This document shows, piece by piece, positions 17,328 to 25,166 of a stretch of 64,000 bases of DNA (position 1 is its first letter; each line of letters opens with the position of its first letter). The stretch is taken from the NCBI RefSeq assembly GCF_003710985.1, contig NZ_RHHT01000031.1:62001-126000 (forward strand). The letters are read 5' to 3'. Made by a program: the position numbers and the translations under genes. The stretch is from Brevibacillus panacihumi (GTDB taxonomy: Bacteria; Bacillota; Bacilli; Brevibacillales; Brevibacillaceae). The notes beneath the pieces are model-generated. The model did not search any database. It saw only the letters and a list, made by a program, of their open reading frames with translations, and was not told where the DNA came from.

Positions 17328-17890
17328 ATCACGTTGCGATTCTTCGCAAAGTAGTCGTACCCGGAGTACAGGGTGATAATGACCATGGCCCAAATGGCGA
17401 CCTGGTCAAACGGAATGCCAAAAAACGCAAAAGGAAAGTTGCGAATCATCACGACCGTTACCGCGACGATTTGCACCCACGTCTTTAGCTTGCCCAAGGC
17501 GCTGGCAGCAATCACCTTTCCATCGGCAGCCGCAATCAGCCGCAGACCCGTCACGGCAAACTCCCGGCTGATGATGATGATTGCAATCCACGCTTCCATC
17601 CTTTGCATTTCCACGAGGGAAATCAATGCCGCCGAAATGAGCAGCTTATCTGCCAGCGGGTCCAAAAACTTCCCCAGGTTCGTTACCATTTTGTTCTTTC
17701 GGGCGATATATCCGTCAAGTCCGTCTGTACTGGCCGCCAAGATGAACACCAAAGCCGCAATCAGCTCATTATACGTCATCGTCAGGCTACCGATGGTAAA
17801 AGTACCGATGTTGTAACGCACCAGCAGAAAAAACATTACTACCGGAACAAGAAAGATCCTGAAGAGGGTGATGCGGTTGGCGAGATTCAC
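17315..17890 (-). CDS. pgsA: CDP-diacylglycerol-glycerol-3-phosphate 3-phosphatidyltransferase
   Basis: A 191-residue membrane enzyme making phosphatidylglycerophosphate, the committed step to phosphatidylglycerol and cardiolipin. The CDP-alcohol phosphotransferase motif DG..DG..AR........G...D...D is complete in DGLDGYIARKNKM plus GKFLDPLADKL. Four or so hydrophobic helices are visible. The GTG start directly follows the rimO stop (no spacer), with GGGGAGGTAGT as ribosome site inside the end of rimO, so translation is coupled. Confidence 0.95.
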   Translation of the reverse strand: MNLANRITLFRIFLVPVVMFFLLVRYNIGTFTIGSLTMTYNELIAALVFILAASTDGLDGYIARKNKMVTNLGKFLDPLADKLLISAALISLVEMQRMEAWIAIIIISREFAVTGLRLIAAADGKVIAASALGKLKTWVQIVAVTVVMIRNFPFAFFGIPFDQVAIWAMVIITLYSGYDYFAKNRNVIQYS

Positions 17891-19237
17891 CTATACTACC
17901 TCCCCGGCCAAATCATATTCATAGGAGTGCGTGATCTTCACCTTGACCATAGAGCCAAGTTCGCCTTTGAAACCAGAGACAAATACCTCTCCGTCGATTT
18001 CTGGAGCATCGTATTGGGCACGGCCCACATAAATATCATTGCGTCCCTCGTACCGTTCGATCAGAACATCCAGAACCTGACCGACGAAACGGCCGTTTCG
18101 TTCGCTTGCAATCTCCCGCTGAATTTCCATCAGGATGTTCGCACGCTTTTCCTTGAGCTCCTCATCCACATGATCGGGGAGTCGGGAAGCTGGAGTGTCA
18201 TCCTCATTGGAGTACGTGAAAACACCCAATCGATCAAACCGAATATCCTTGACAAATTGGCACAAGCGCTCAAAGTCCTCATCTGTCTCTCCAGGGAAAC
18301 CGACAATCAAGGATGTACGCAGCGCCACGTCAGGCACTTGCGCCCGAATTCTTGCCACCAACTCGCGAATATCCGTCTGGCGTCCCGGACGGCGCATTCT
18401 CTTGAGGATGTGGTCCTCCGAGTGCTGCAGCGGCATATCCACGTATTTGCACACCTTCGGATTGCTGGCAAATTCCGCAATCAGCTCATCCGTGAAAAAT
18501 CCCGGATACGCGTAATGGAGTCGAATCCACTCGATCCCCTCGACTTCCGCCAGGCGGTGCAGCAACTCCGGCAGCATGTGTTTGCCGTCGTAAATGTCCG
18601 TTCCGTAATTTGTCGAATCCTGCGCAATCAGGCTGATCTCGACGATTCCCTGCTCAGCCAAGTGACGCGCCTCTTCCAGGATGGATTCGATCGAGCGGCT
18701 GCGGAATCCTCCGCGCATCAACGGAATGCTGCAAAATGTACAAGCGTTGTCGCAGCCTTCCGCAATCTTGATATAAGCGGAATACGTTCCCTCTTTTACC
18801 TTGCGCTTCACGACATCTTCATACGTGAAAATCGGATTGCCTACGTAAATGGGCTGCTTTCCTTCCAAGGACTCTTCGATGATCCCCGTGATGGACATAA
18901 AATCACCTGTTCCGACAATGCCATCCACCTCAGGAATCTCGCTTAGGATATCCTCTTTGTAGCGTTGGGTGAGACAGCCTGCCACCACAAGTGATTTTAG
19001 CTTTCCAGCTTCTTTCAATTCCGCCATGTCGAGAATCTTGTTGACCGACTCTTCCTTGGCTGCATCGATGAAGCCACAGGTATTGACGATGACTACGGTC
19101 GCCTCATCGGGATTATCGACCAGTTCATAGCCTTTCTCATCTATCAGATGGGCCATCATATCCGAATCGACGAGATTCTTCTCACAGCCCAATGTTACAA
19201 TTGCCACTTTTTCTCGCGACCCTAGCTTTTCTCCCAT
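17891..19237 (-). CDS. rimO: Ribosomal protein uS12 methylthiotransferase RimO
   Basis: A 448-residue radical-SAM enzyme that methylthiolates an Asp of ribosomal protein S12. The N-terminal MTTase domain carries Cys18, Cys54 and Cys88 for one [4Fe-4S] cluster. The radical SAM triad is Cys162, Cys166 and Cys169 (EGCDNACTFCS), and a TRAM domain ends the chain. The signature LGCEKNLVDSD separates RimO from MiaB. It has its own promoter and is followed without a gap by pgsA. In B. subtilis this locus lacks rimO. Confidence 0.95.
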   Translation of the reverse strand: MGEKLGSREKVAIVTLGCEKNLVDSDMMAHLIDEKGYELVDNPDEATVVIVNTCGFIDAAKEESVNKILDMAELKEAGKLKSLVVAGCLTQRYKEDILSEIPEVDGIVGTGDFMSITGIIEESLEGKQPIYVGNPIFTYEDVVKRKVKEGTYSAYIKIAEGCDNACTFCSIPLMRGGFRSRSIESILEEARHLAEQGIVEISLIAQDSTNYGTDIYDGKHMLPELLHRLAEVEGIEWIRLHYAYPGFFTDELIAEFASNPKVCKYVDMPLQHSEDHILKRMRRPGRQTDIRELVARIRAQVPDVALRTSLIVGFPGETDEDFERLCQFVKDIRFDRLGVFTYSNEDDTPASRLPDHVDEELKEKRANILMEIQREIASERNGRFVGQVLDVLIERYEGRNDIYVGRAQYDAPEIDGEVFVSGFKGELGSMVKVKITHSYEYDLAGEVV

Positions 19238-19284
19238 TTGTTTTCCTCCAATTGGTCATACCAGCCCTTAAATTGCACCTACTC

Positions 19285-19314
19285 AGTATAATATAAGCTC
19301 AAAGGAAGTGTCAA
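19285..19314 (-). promoter_or_regulatory. Promoter of rimO-pgsA
   Basis: TTGACA, 18 bp, TATACT on the minus strand, ~50 bp upstream of rimO and just after the rodZ terminator. Confidence 0.8.
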
Positions 19315-19328
19315 AAAGGACAAAAGCC

Positions 19329-19352
19329 AAGAAAGGCAAGCATGTGCTTGCC
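19329..19352 (-). terminator. Terminator after rodZ
   Basis: GGCAAGCA CA TGCTTGCC hairpin followed by TTTCTT on the minus strand; it overlaps the rodZ stop codon. Confidence 0.8.
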
Positions 19353-20233
19353 TATTGTGCAGCCGCCTCTTTCACTGCAATGACAATGTCCGACGGCATC
19401 GATTTCATTTGGGATGTATCCACAGCTACTCCATTTACTGTCAATTCTACCTTCATTGGTTTACCAAGGCGCACATAAGCACTTTTGCCCAGTTCAATCG
19501 TCTTTTCTTCCCCGGTCTTCAATTCACCGGAAGCTGCATATTTCTTTCCTTTCGCTTCTGACACACCGTACCAGCTTCTGTCATCCGTCACTTTCAGTTT
19601 CACGGAAATTTTGTCACCGCCCTGCAACGCATAGTTGTACAGGGAGCCTTGCTGTGATTCGAAGGTTACCTGAACGGTCGGAGTTTCCACGGCAGGAGGT
19701 GTCTCGGTTGCAGGATCAGGGGTTGGCGTATTGGCAGGGGGGGTAGGCATATGAGCGATTGGGGAATTCCCTCCTTGCCCCGGCGGATAGAATTCCGCTC
19801 CCGGATTCACTTTTTCACCGGGGATGGGCAAGCTTACTCCACCTTCGTTGTTGACGAGTGCGTAATACGAAACGCCAAAGATTAATGCCACAAACAAAAC
19901 CAAGAGCGTCTTGGTAATCCATCGGCTTGCCTGCATCGGGTTGCTCGCGGTAGCTACCCGGCGTCTGCGCAAACGCTCCACCTGTTCAGTCGGTGGCTGC
20001 GCTGGCAAATCCGATTGGAAATGCTCCATAAGATGATTCGCGTCAAGTCCAACTGCTTCAGCATAGCTTTTAATAAAAGCGCGCGCGTAAAAGTGACCAG
20101 GAAGTACGTGAAAGTGGCCTCTCTCGATCGCTTCCAAGTAGCGCTTTTGTATCTTGGTGATTCGCTGGATATCGTCGAGTGATATTCCTTTTTCCTCGCG
20201 GGCCCTTTGAAGTACTTGACCTAGCTCAGACAC
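19352..20233 (-). CDS. rodZ: RodZ-like cytoskeletal/cell-shape protein (YmfM)
   Basis: A 293-residue bitopic membrane protein. Residues 1-~70 form a helix-turn-helix of the Cro/RodZ type (LGQVLQRAREEKGISLDDIQ), the MreB-binding part of RodZ. A basic stretch RLRRRR at 88-92 precedes one transmembrane helix (about 107-127). A Pro/Thr-rich linker (150-190) leads to an extracytoplasmic DUF4115 domain (200-293). It links MreB to the elongation machinery. It begins 12 bp after ymfK, so the two are co-transcribed. Confidence 0.9.
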   Translation of the reverse strand: MSELGQVLQRAREEKGISLDDIQRITKIQKRYLEAIERGHFHVLPGHFYARAFIKSYAEAVGLDANHLMEHFQSDLPAQPPTEQVERLRRRRVATASNPMQASRWITKTLLVLFVALIFGVSYYALVNNEGGVSLPIPGEKVNPGAEFYPPGQGGNSPIAHMPTPPANTPTPDPATETPPAVETPTVQVTFESQQGSLYNYALQGGDKISVKLKVTDDRSWYGVSEAKGKKYAASGELKTGEEKTIELGKSAYVRLGKPMKVELTVNGVAVDTSQMKSMPSDIVIAVKEAAAQ

Positions 20234-20245
20234 AGCTTACCCTCC

Positions 20246-21025
20246 TTAATTCATGTCAAAATGTTCGAAGCCGCGATTGTTGATCAATTCGTATGTAATC
20301 TCCTCATCCGGATGATGACGCAACTCAATGATGTAATGAAAATCAGACATTTCGTACTCTGACTCTCTTGCGAAAATATCCGGATGCTCAATAATCTTCG
20401 CGGCAGGGAAATTCATGATCTCTCGCAACAAAGAATAGTGTTTTTCTGTCGAACGAAGGGTGGAAACAATCCCATCTATTAAATATACATGATCAGTGGA
20501 CATCTCATCAATGGCGAGTGAGCTTCTTACGGTTTGACGCAAAAGTGTAGAGGAAATAAACGTCCAGCGCTTGTTTGCTGAAACACTGGCTGCAATCATG
20601 GATTCCGTTTTTCCGACACGAGGCATGCCGCGGATCCCAATTAATTGATGCCCTTCCTTTTTCAGGATCTCGGACATGAAATCAACCAGAAGCCCCAGTT
20701 CCTCGCGCACAAAACGAAATGTTTTCTTGTCCTCACTGTCTCTTTCTATATATCGGCCATGACGAACCGCCAACCGATCCAGCATGGTCGGAGGTCGAAG
20801 CCTTGTTATGGTTATGTTGTCCATTTTCTGTACAACATTGCGCAATACCTCAATTTTTTCGTCATCATCCGTCAACAAGAGCATTCCGCGGCGCATGGTG
20901 TCCACACCGTTAATTGTCACAATATTAATATTCAGCATCCCTAAAATAGAAGCTACGTCCCCCAACAAACCAGGACGGTTTCGCGAGATCTCGTATTCCA
21001 TGTACCACTCTTTTTTTGCTTCCAT
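20246..21025 (-). CDS. ymfK: YmfK family protein (DUF3388), ACT-like plus P-loop
   Basis: A 259-residue conserved protein of unknown function found in spore formers. The N-terminus has an ACT-like segment (NRPGLLGDVASILGMLNINIVTING, 16-40), typical of small-ligand sensing. A P-loop GMPRVGKT is at 133-140 and a later acidic strand HVYLIDGI could be Walker B. The C-terminal third has no recognised pattern. The position ymfJ-ymfK-rodZ is conserved in bacilli. NTP binding is inferred from the motif; no pathway can be named. Confidence 0.8.
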   Translation of the reverse strand: MEAKKEWYMEYEISRNRPGLLGDVASILGMLNINIVTINGVDTMRRGMLLLTDDDEKIEVLRNVVQKMDNITITRLRPPTMLDRLAVRHGRYIERDSEDKKTFRFVREELGLLVDFMSEILKKEGHQLIGIRGMPRVGKTESMIAASVSANKRWTFISSTLLRQTVRSSLAIDEMSTDHVYLIDGIVSTLRSTEKHYSLLREIMNFPAAKIIEHPDIFARESEYEMSDFHYIIELRHHPDEEITYELINNRGFEHFDMN

Positions 21026-21064
21026 ACCTTATCCTCTCCGACACCAAAATTGCCTTCATATGTT

Positions 21065-21092
21065 AGTATAACATTTTCCAAACATTCGACAA
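21065..21092 (-). promoter_or_regulatory. Promoter of ymfK-rodZ
   Basis: TTGTCG, 16 bp, TATACT with a TGT extended -10 on the minus strand, ~40 bp before ymfK. Confidence 0.6.
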
Positions 21093-21099
21093 TCGCGAA

Positions 21100-21130
21100 A
21101 AGAAAAATCCCCAAAAGTCGGGGATTTTAT
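21100..21130 (-). terminator. Terminator after ymfJ
   Basis: AAAATCCCC / GGGGATTTT hairpin followed by TTCTTTTC on the minus strand. Confidence 0.9.
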
Positions 21131-21132
21131 CG

Positions 21133-21402
21133 TCAGTTGCCACGGTTGATGTTTTCAGGGTTTTGAACCAGCTTGACCATCAAAGAAGCAAGTGCTTGCT
21201 GCTGCTCCTTGTCTCCTGCGTCCCAGAGCTGTTTCAACAGGCGCTCTTGATCGTTCTTCGGATCTACTTGTTCAGCCAGGTAGCCGCCGATTTGGTACGC
21301 CACGTTCTGCAGGGTTTCACTTTCCATGCCCGCTTGCTTCGCCTGCTCTACTCGATCGCCGAGAAACTCTTTCCAGTCACGAAAATTTTCCAGAATCGAC
21401 AT
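21133..21402 (-). CDS. ymfJ: DUF3243 protein YmfJ
   Basis: An 89-residue soluble protein of the DUF3243/YmfJ family, predicted all-helical, with the family start MSILENFRDWKEFLGDRV and a helix-rich end LASLMVKLVQNPENINRGN. Function is unknown. The ATG is chosen because GGAGGG lies 9 bp upstream; the frame continues upstream without a site. It lies between ymfI and ymfK as in B. subtilis. Confidence 0.88.
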   Translation of the reverse strand: MSILENFRDWKEFLGDRVEQAKQAGMESETLQNVAYQIGGYLAEQVDPKNDQERLLKQLWDAGDKEQQQALASLMVKLVQNPENINRGN

Positions 21403-21502
21403 GTGGACATTCCCTCCCTTTGTATGTTGTGGGCACGCAAACCCACACAAAGGTAGAATTCCTTTTTTGTGGACGAACTATTCATTGGCTTGGGGCAAGC
21501 AC

Positions 21503-22237
21503 TCAGGTATACCATCCGCCGTTGGGACTGATAATCTGACCGGTTACATAGCTGGCTTCTCTCGAGAGAAGAAAGCGCACGACGGAAGCAACCTCTTCCG
21601 GTTGGCCGAGGCGATTCGCCGGAATCTCCTCCGCGATTGCTTCGACCTCATCGGGGGAAAAGCGTTCCATCATGCCTCCCTGTATGGCGCCTGGAGCGAC
21701 GGCATTGACCGTAATCCCATTCGGAGCCATTTCCTTCGCCAGTGCTTTCGTGAAGGTGTTGAGCGCTCCCTTTGTCAGGGAATACAGCACTTCACAGGAT
21801 CCTCCCGTGAGGCCCCAAACCGAGGTGATATTCACGATCCGTCCGTATCGTTCGCGAAGCATCGCCGGCAAGGCAAGCTGTGTCACGAGGAAGCTGGAAC
21901 GGACATTGAGCGCCATCATCTCATCGAACTGGGGAATGGTGACATCCGTAAACAGTCCGACATGATCGGCAGAAGCATTGTTGACAATCAGCAAAGGAGG
22001 CACCTGCATCTGCTGGAACATGTGCGAAATCTGCTCCGGGTAGCGCAAATCAGCTTGCAAGGATACGGCGGGCACACCGAGTTCCTGGCAGCGTCGCAAA
22101 AGCGGAATGATTTTTTCCCCGGATCGATTGTAATGCAGGTACAAGGGAACGCCAACCCGGGCCAGCGCTTCGCCAATAGCCAGCCCGATCGTTCCTGACG
22201 CCCCTGTAACCAATGCCCAAGGACTCTGTGGATTCAT
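21503..22237 (-). CDS. ymfI: SDR reductase YmfI (EF-P 5-aminopentanone reductase)
   Basis: A 244-residue short-chain dehydrogenase. The cofactor motif TGASGTIG is at 11-18, NNAS at 86-89, and the catalytic Ser139, Tyr152 and Lys156 (YSLTK) are all present. In B. subtilis YmfI reduces the 5-aminopentanone intermediate on Lys32 of elongation factor P to 5-aminopentanol, which helps translation of polyproline stretches and swarming. It starts 9 bp after ymfH, so it is co-transcribed with the two M16 homologues. The SDR fold is firm; the EF-P substrate comes from synteny. Confidence 0.85.
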   Translation of the reverse strand: MNPQSPWALVTGASGTIGLAIGEALARVGVPLYLHYNRSGEKIIPLLRRCQELGVPAVSLQADLRYPEQISHMFQQMQVPPLLIVNNASADHVGLFTDVTIPQFDEMMALNVRSSFLVTQLALPAMLRERYGRIVNITSVWGLTGGSCEVLYSLTKGALNTFTKALAKEMAPNGITVNAVAPGAIQGGMMERFSPDEVEAIAEEIPANRLGQPEEVASVVRFLLSREASYVTGQIISPNGGWYT

Positions 22238-22246
22238 GAATTTTCC

Positions 22247-23539
22247 CTACTCCTGCTGCGCGGCGGAACGAACAATGGAGACAGCCATTTGATCGAGCTG
22301 AAAATGCTCCCTCATGCGTTTTTCCACGTCTTCTCTTGTAATGGATTCCAATACGGGTACAACGGAAAAAAGATCATTTCCGTTAAACTTGAATTGGGTG
22401 AACTGATTGGCGATGAATTCTACGGAATTGAGACCACGCATAAAGTTGCCGATCTTTTTGCGCTTCGCCCGCTCGAAATCATCCTGATCGATCCCTTTTT
22501 GCTTCCATTCTTCGATGATCGTTTTAATGGTCTCAACCAATTGATCCGGATCGGGCGTATCCCCGCCAAAAATCGAGTAGGCATAATCCTGTTCGCAGCT
22601 ATAGTCGAAGTCAAAGTTCTCGGTGATCAACCCGCTGTCATACAGCTTCTCATACGCAGATGAGCTGCTGCCAAAGACGATGTCCAACAGCAATTTGGTC
22701 GTCAAATCGCGCTTGAGCAACGCTTCTGCGGTCAGGCCGTTTTCTTTTTCCTTGATCCCGATCATGCACTTGGGCAGTCCAACCGCCAGATTTGCCTCCA
22801 CGCGATGTTGGGCTGGTGCAGGCGGTTCTTCGGGAAAAATCCGCGTGATCTGCGGTGCAGGCGGGAAATCCTTCCCTCCCTGATTCTTTTGGATCAGCTT
22901 CATCACTGCTTCGGGATCAAAAGAGCCGACCACCAGCAAAAGCATGTTGGCGGGATGATAAAACGTCTCATAGCATTGGTATAAATATTCCTTGGTGATG
23001 TGCGAAATCGTCTCGATTGTTCCGGCGATCTCGATATTGATCGGGTATTTCTGGTACATGGCCTTCAGCAGGTTCATATACACTTTCCAGTCAGGATTGT
23101 CGTCATACATCGTGATTTCCTGACCAATGATCCCTTTTTCCTTCTCCACACTGGCATCTGTAAAATACGGCTCTTGCACGTAGTCGAGCAGCAAATTCAG
23201 GTTTTGATCCAGCTTATCCGTGCAGGAAAAAAGGTACGCCGTGCGGTTAAAGCTCGTAAATGCATTGCAGGAAGCGCCGTTTTTGCTGAATTCGTGCATG
23301 ACGTCGCGATCTTTTTTCTCAAACATCTTGTGCTCCAGGAAATGAGCGATCCCGTCGGGTACATTGATTTCTTCCCCGCTCCTGGTGCGAAAATGACTGT
23401 CGATCGAGCCATAGCGAGTTGTGAAGACAGCATATGTTTTGCTAAATCCCTGCTTGGGGACGAGGAACACTTTCAGACCATTCGCCAAGGTTTCATGGTA
23501 GACGGTTTCTTTTACTTGCTCAAAAACGGTTGTTTGCAC
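22247..23539 (-). CDS. ymfH: M16-family peptidase-like protein YmfH
   Basis: A 430-residue M16 (pitrilysin/processing peptidase) homologue with the inverted zinc motif HFLEH (His66, Glu69, His70) followed by the expected downstream acidic region (EKGIIGQEITMYDDNP), so it looks catalytically competent. In B. subtilis ymfF and ymfH are needed for EF-P 5-aminopentanol modification along with YmfI. It abuts ymfF (1-bp gap), which looks like its non-catalytic partner, resembling the heterodimer design of mitochondrial processing peptidase. Confidence 0.88.
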   Translation of the reverse strand: MQTTVFEQVKETVYHETLANGLKVFLVPKQGFSKTYAVFTTRYGSIDSHFRTRSGEEINVPDGIAHFLEHKMFEKKDRDVMHEFSKNGASCNAFTSFNRTAYLFSCTDKLDQNLNLLLDYVQEPYFTDASVEKEKGIIGQEITMYDDNPDWKVYMNLLKAMYQKYPINIEIAGTIETISHITKEYLYQCYETFYHPANMLLLVVGSFDPEAVMKLIQKNQGGKDFPPAPQITRIFPEEPPAPAQHRVEANLAVGLPKCMIGIKEKENGLTAEALLKRDLTTKLLLDIVFGSSSSAYEKLYDSGLITENFDFDYSCEQDYAYSIFGGDTPDPDQLVETIKTIIEEWKQKGIDQDDFERAKRKKIGNFMRGLNSVEFIANQFTQFKFNGNDLFSVVPVLESITREDVEKRMREHFQLDQMAVSIVRSAAQQE

Positions 23540-23540
23540 C

Positions 23541-24836
23541 TTACGCCTCCCCTTTCTTATCGCGTAAAAGGTAGATCATATCTATTTGTACTTTATCGGC
23601 TACTCGCTTGATCTCATCGATTGTCACGGTTTCAAACGCTTGCAGCAGCTCATTCAGCGGGCGCTGGCGTCCACTCACGACGCCGTTGTAGGTATATTCG
23701 ATCATCATCCGGGCACTGTCCAACAGCTCGCGGAACTGGTTGGTCAATGTCGCGCGCGTCTGGCTGAGTTCTTCTTCGGTGATTTTTCCTTGCCGCATCA
23801 AATCCATCTGCGCCTTGATAATCTCTACTGCCTGGTCGTATTTTTTCGCTTCGATTCCGGACATGATCATCATGATGCCTTTGTGGCTCTCCAGCCGGGA
23901 GACGGCATAGTACGCAAGGCTTGCTTTCTCCCGCACGTTAACGAACAGCTTGGAGTGGGGAAAGCCGCCAAGAATGCCGTTGTACACCAAAAGGGCCGGA
24001 TAGTCATCATCCTTGTAGGCTATGTTGGTTCGGCAGCCAATGTTCAGCTTGGCCTGACTCACATCCAGCCGGTCTACGACGGTGCGCTCCTGCTCGACGT
24101 TCTTGACCGGGCTTGTAGCCTTCAGCTCCTTGACAGCGTTGCGCTGCAGCGGAATATGCGTCTCGATTGCCTTTTTTACCTGCTGTTCATCTACATCGCC
24201 TACTACAAAAAGATTGATCGGATTGCTGGTTGTGATCTCCTGAAAATGACGATACAAATCTTCCCCTGTAATTCCGGGCAAATCCTCAGCTCTTCCCTGA
24301 ACGAGCAAAGCGAACGGCTCATCCTTGCACATCTCTTCCGTCACTCGCTGGTTGGCGTACTTCATCTTGTCGTCGATCAGACTCTCGATGCGCTTGCGCA
24401 GGGTTTCCTTTTCTTGCGTTACATACTTGGGCAAGAATGCTCCGTTTTCCACGCACGGCCTAGTCAGCATGTCACCGACGAACTGAATCGCTTCCTCCAA
24501 TAACGTAGAAGCTTGAGCCAAGTATTTTTCATTGGGCACTTCCATGTAGATTTGCAGGATCTGACGTTCTCCTTTTTTCGTAACATCTACATCGAATATG
24601 GCTCCATACAGGAAGTCCAGGTATTCCCGCAGGCGTTTGGTCTCCTTGAACCGGGCAGTAGCTCTTTTCATCACCATAGCCAACAGTGCGGTTTTGGTCA
24701 CGGTTTCTACTGACAATTCCTGCTCAATCATGGTTACGATCGTCGTTGTCTTGAATTTTTCGGTTTGTAAAATATGTACGTTCATCCCATTGATGTGGGA
24801 GCTTGTAAATGCGATCTCGTGTACTTGGGTCCCCAT
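23541..24836 (-). CDS. ymfF: M16-family homologue YmfF, zinc motif absent
   Basis: A 431-residue M16 homologue lacking HXXEH. The equivalent region reads TALLAMVMKRATARFKETKRL, so it is probably non-catalytic. The C-terminal half keeps the M16 pattern ILGGFPHSKLFVNVREKASLAYY, which in active pairs contributes substrate binding. It is expected to pair with YmfH for EF-P modification. The ATG (MGTQVHEIAF) has GGGAG 8 bp upstream; the frame extends 47 codons further without a site. Confidence 0.88.
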   Translation of the reverse strand: MGTQVHEIAFTSSHINGMNVHILQTEKFKTTTIVTMIEQELSVETVTKTALLAMVMKRATARFKETKRLREYLDFLYGAIFDVDVTKKGERQILQIYMEVPNEKYLAQASTLLEEAIQFVGDMLTRPCVENGAFLPKYVTQEKETLRKRIESLIDDKMKYANQRVTEEMCKDEPFALLVQGRAEDLPGITGEDLYRHFQEITTSNPINLFVVGDVDEQQVKKAIETHIPLQRNAVKELKATSPVKNVEQERTVVDRLDVSQAKLNIGCRTNIAYKDDDYPALLVYNGILGGFPHSKLFVNVREKASLAYYAVSRLESHKGIMMIMSGIEAKKYDQAVEIIKAQMDLMRQGKITEEELSQTRATLTNQFRELLDSARMMIEYTYNGVVSGRQRPLNELLQAFETVTIDEIKRVADKVQIDMIYLLRDKKGEA

Positions 24837-24919
24837 ACATGATTCTCCCTTCTGCGTCAGATCACTCCCCTCTATTGTAACCAATTGACAGGCAGCCGAG
24901 TAACCAAAACTTGTATGAA

Positions 24920-24950
24920 AATGTAAAAGAGGAGCAGATTCGCTCCTCTC
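24920..24950 (-). terminator. Terminator after the 51-codon gene
   Basis: AGAGGAGC / GCTCCTCT hairpin followed by TTTACATTTT on the minus strand, 6 bp after the stop. Confidence 0.75.
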
Positions 24951-24955
24951 CGGCT

Positions 24956-25111
24956 TTAAAAATCTGTATAATCCCACTCGCGCACTTCATCAGGAAGCAT
25001 TTTCTCCTCAACAAAACGGCCGCAATCAGATTCCAGACAAAGCATTCCGTCCAAATGATCATCGTGAAAAGGGAGACCGTGATTTCCGCCACAATAAGGA
25101 CATGTCCACAT
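24956..25111 (-). CDS. Small Cys-rich protein, 51 residues, putative zinc ribbon
   Basis: A 51-codon gene starting MWTCPYCGGNHG with AAAGGAGGG 7 bp upstream, one of the best ribosome sites in the window. Cys4 and Cys7 (CPYC) with Cys25 and Cys30 (CLESDC) form a plausible four-Cys zinc site. The C-terminus is acidic (DEVREWDYTDF). It is followed at once by a terminator and preceded by the M23 peptidase gene on the same strand. No known function. It could be a small regulatory or RNA-binding ribbon, but that is a guess from size and Cys pattern. Confidence 0.75.
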   Translation of the reverse strand: MWTCPYCGGNHGLPFHDDHLDGMLCLESDCGRFVEEKMLPDEVREWDYTDF

Positions 25112-25150
25112 GAAGAGCCCTCCTTTCTTTCGTAAAAGAACATGCTCTTC
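25112..25150 (-). promoter_or_regulatory. Hairpin enclosing the ribosome site of the 51-codon gene
   Basis: In the minus-strand RNA, GAAGAGC (25144-25150) pairs with GCTCTTC (25112-25118), and inside it TTCTTT pairs with AAAGAA across a TACG loop. The AGGAGG site lies in the internal loop and the start codon follows the stem directly. It may gate translation. Confidence 0.55.
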
Positions 25151-25166
25151 TTAGTTTGTCCCATTT

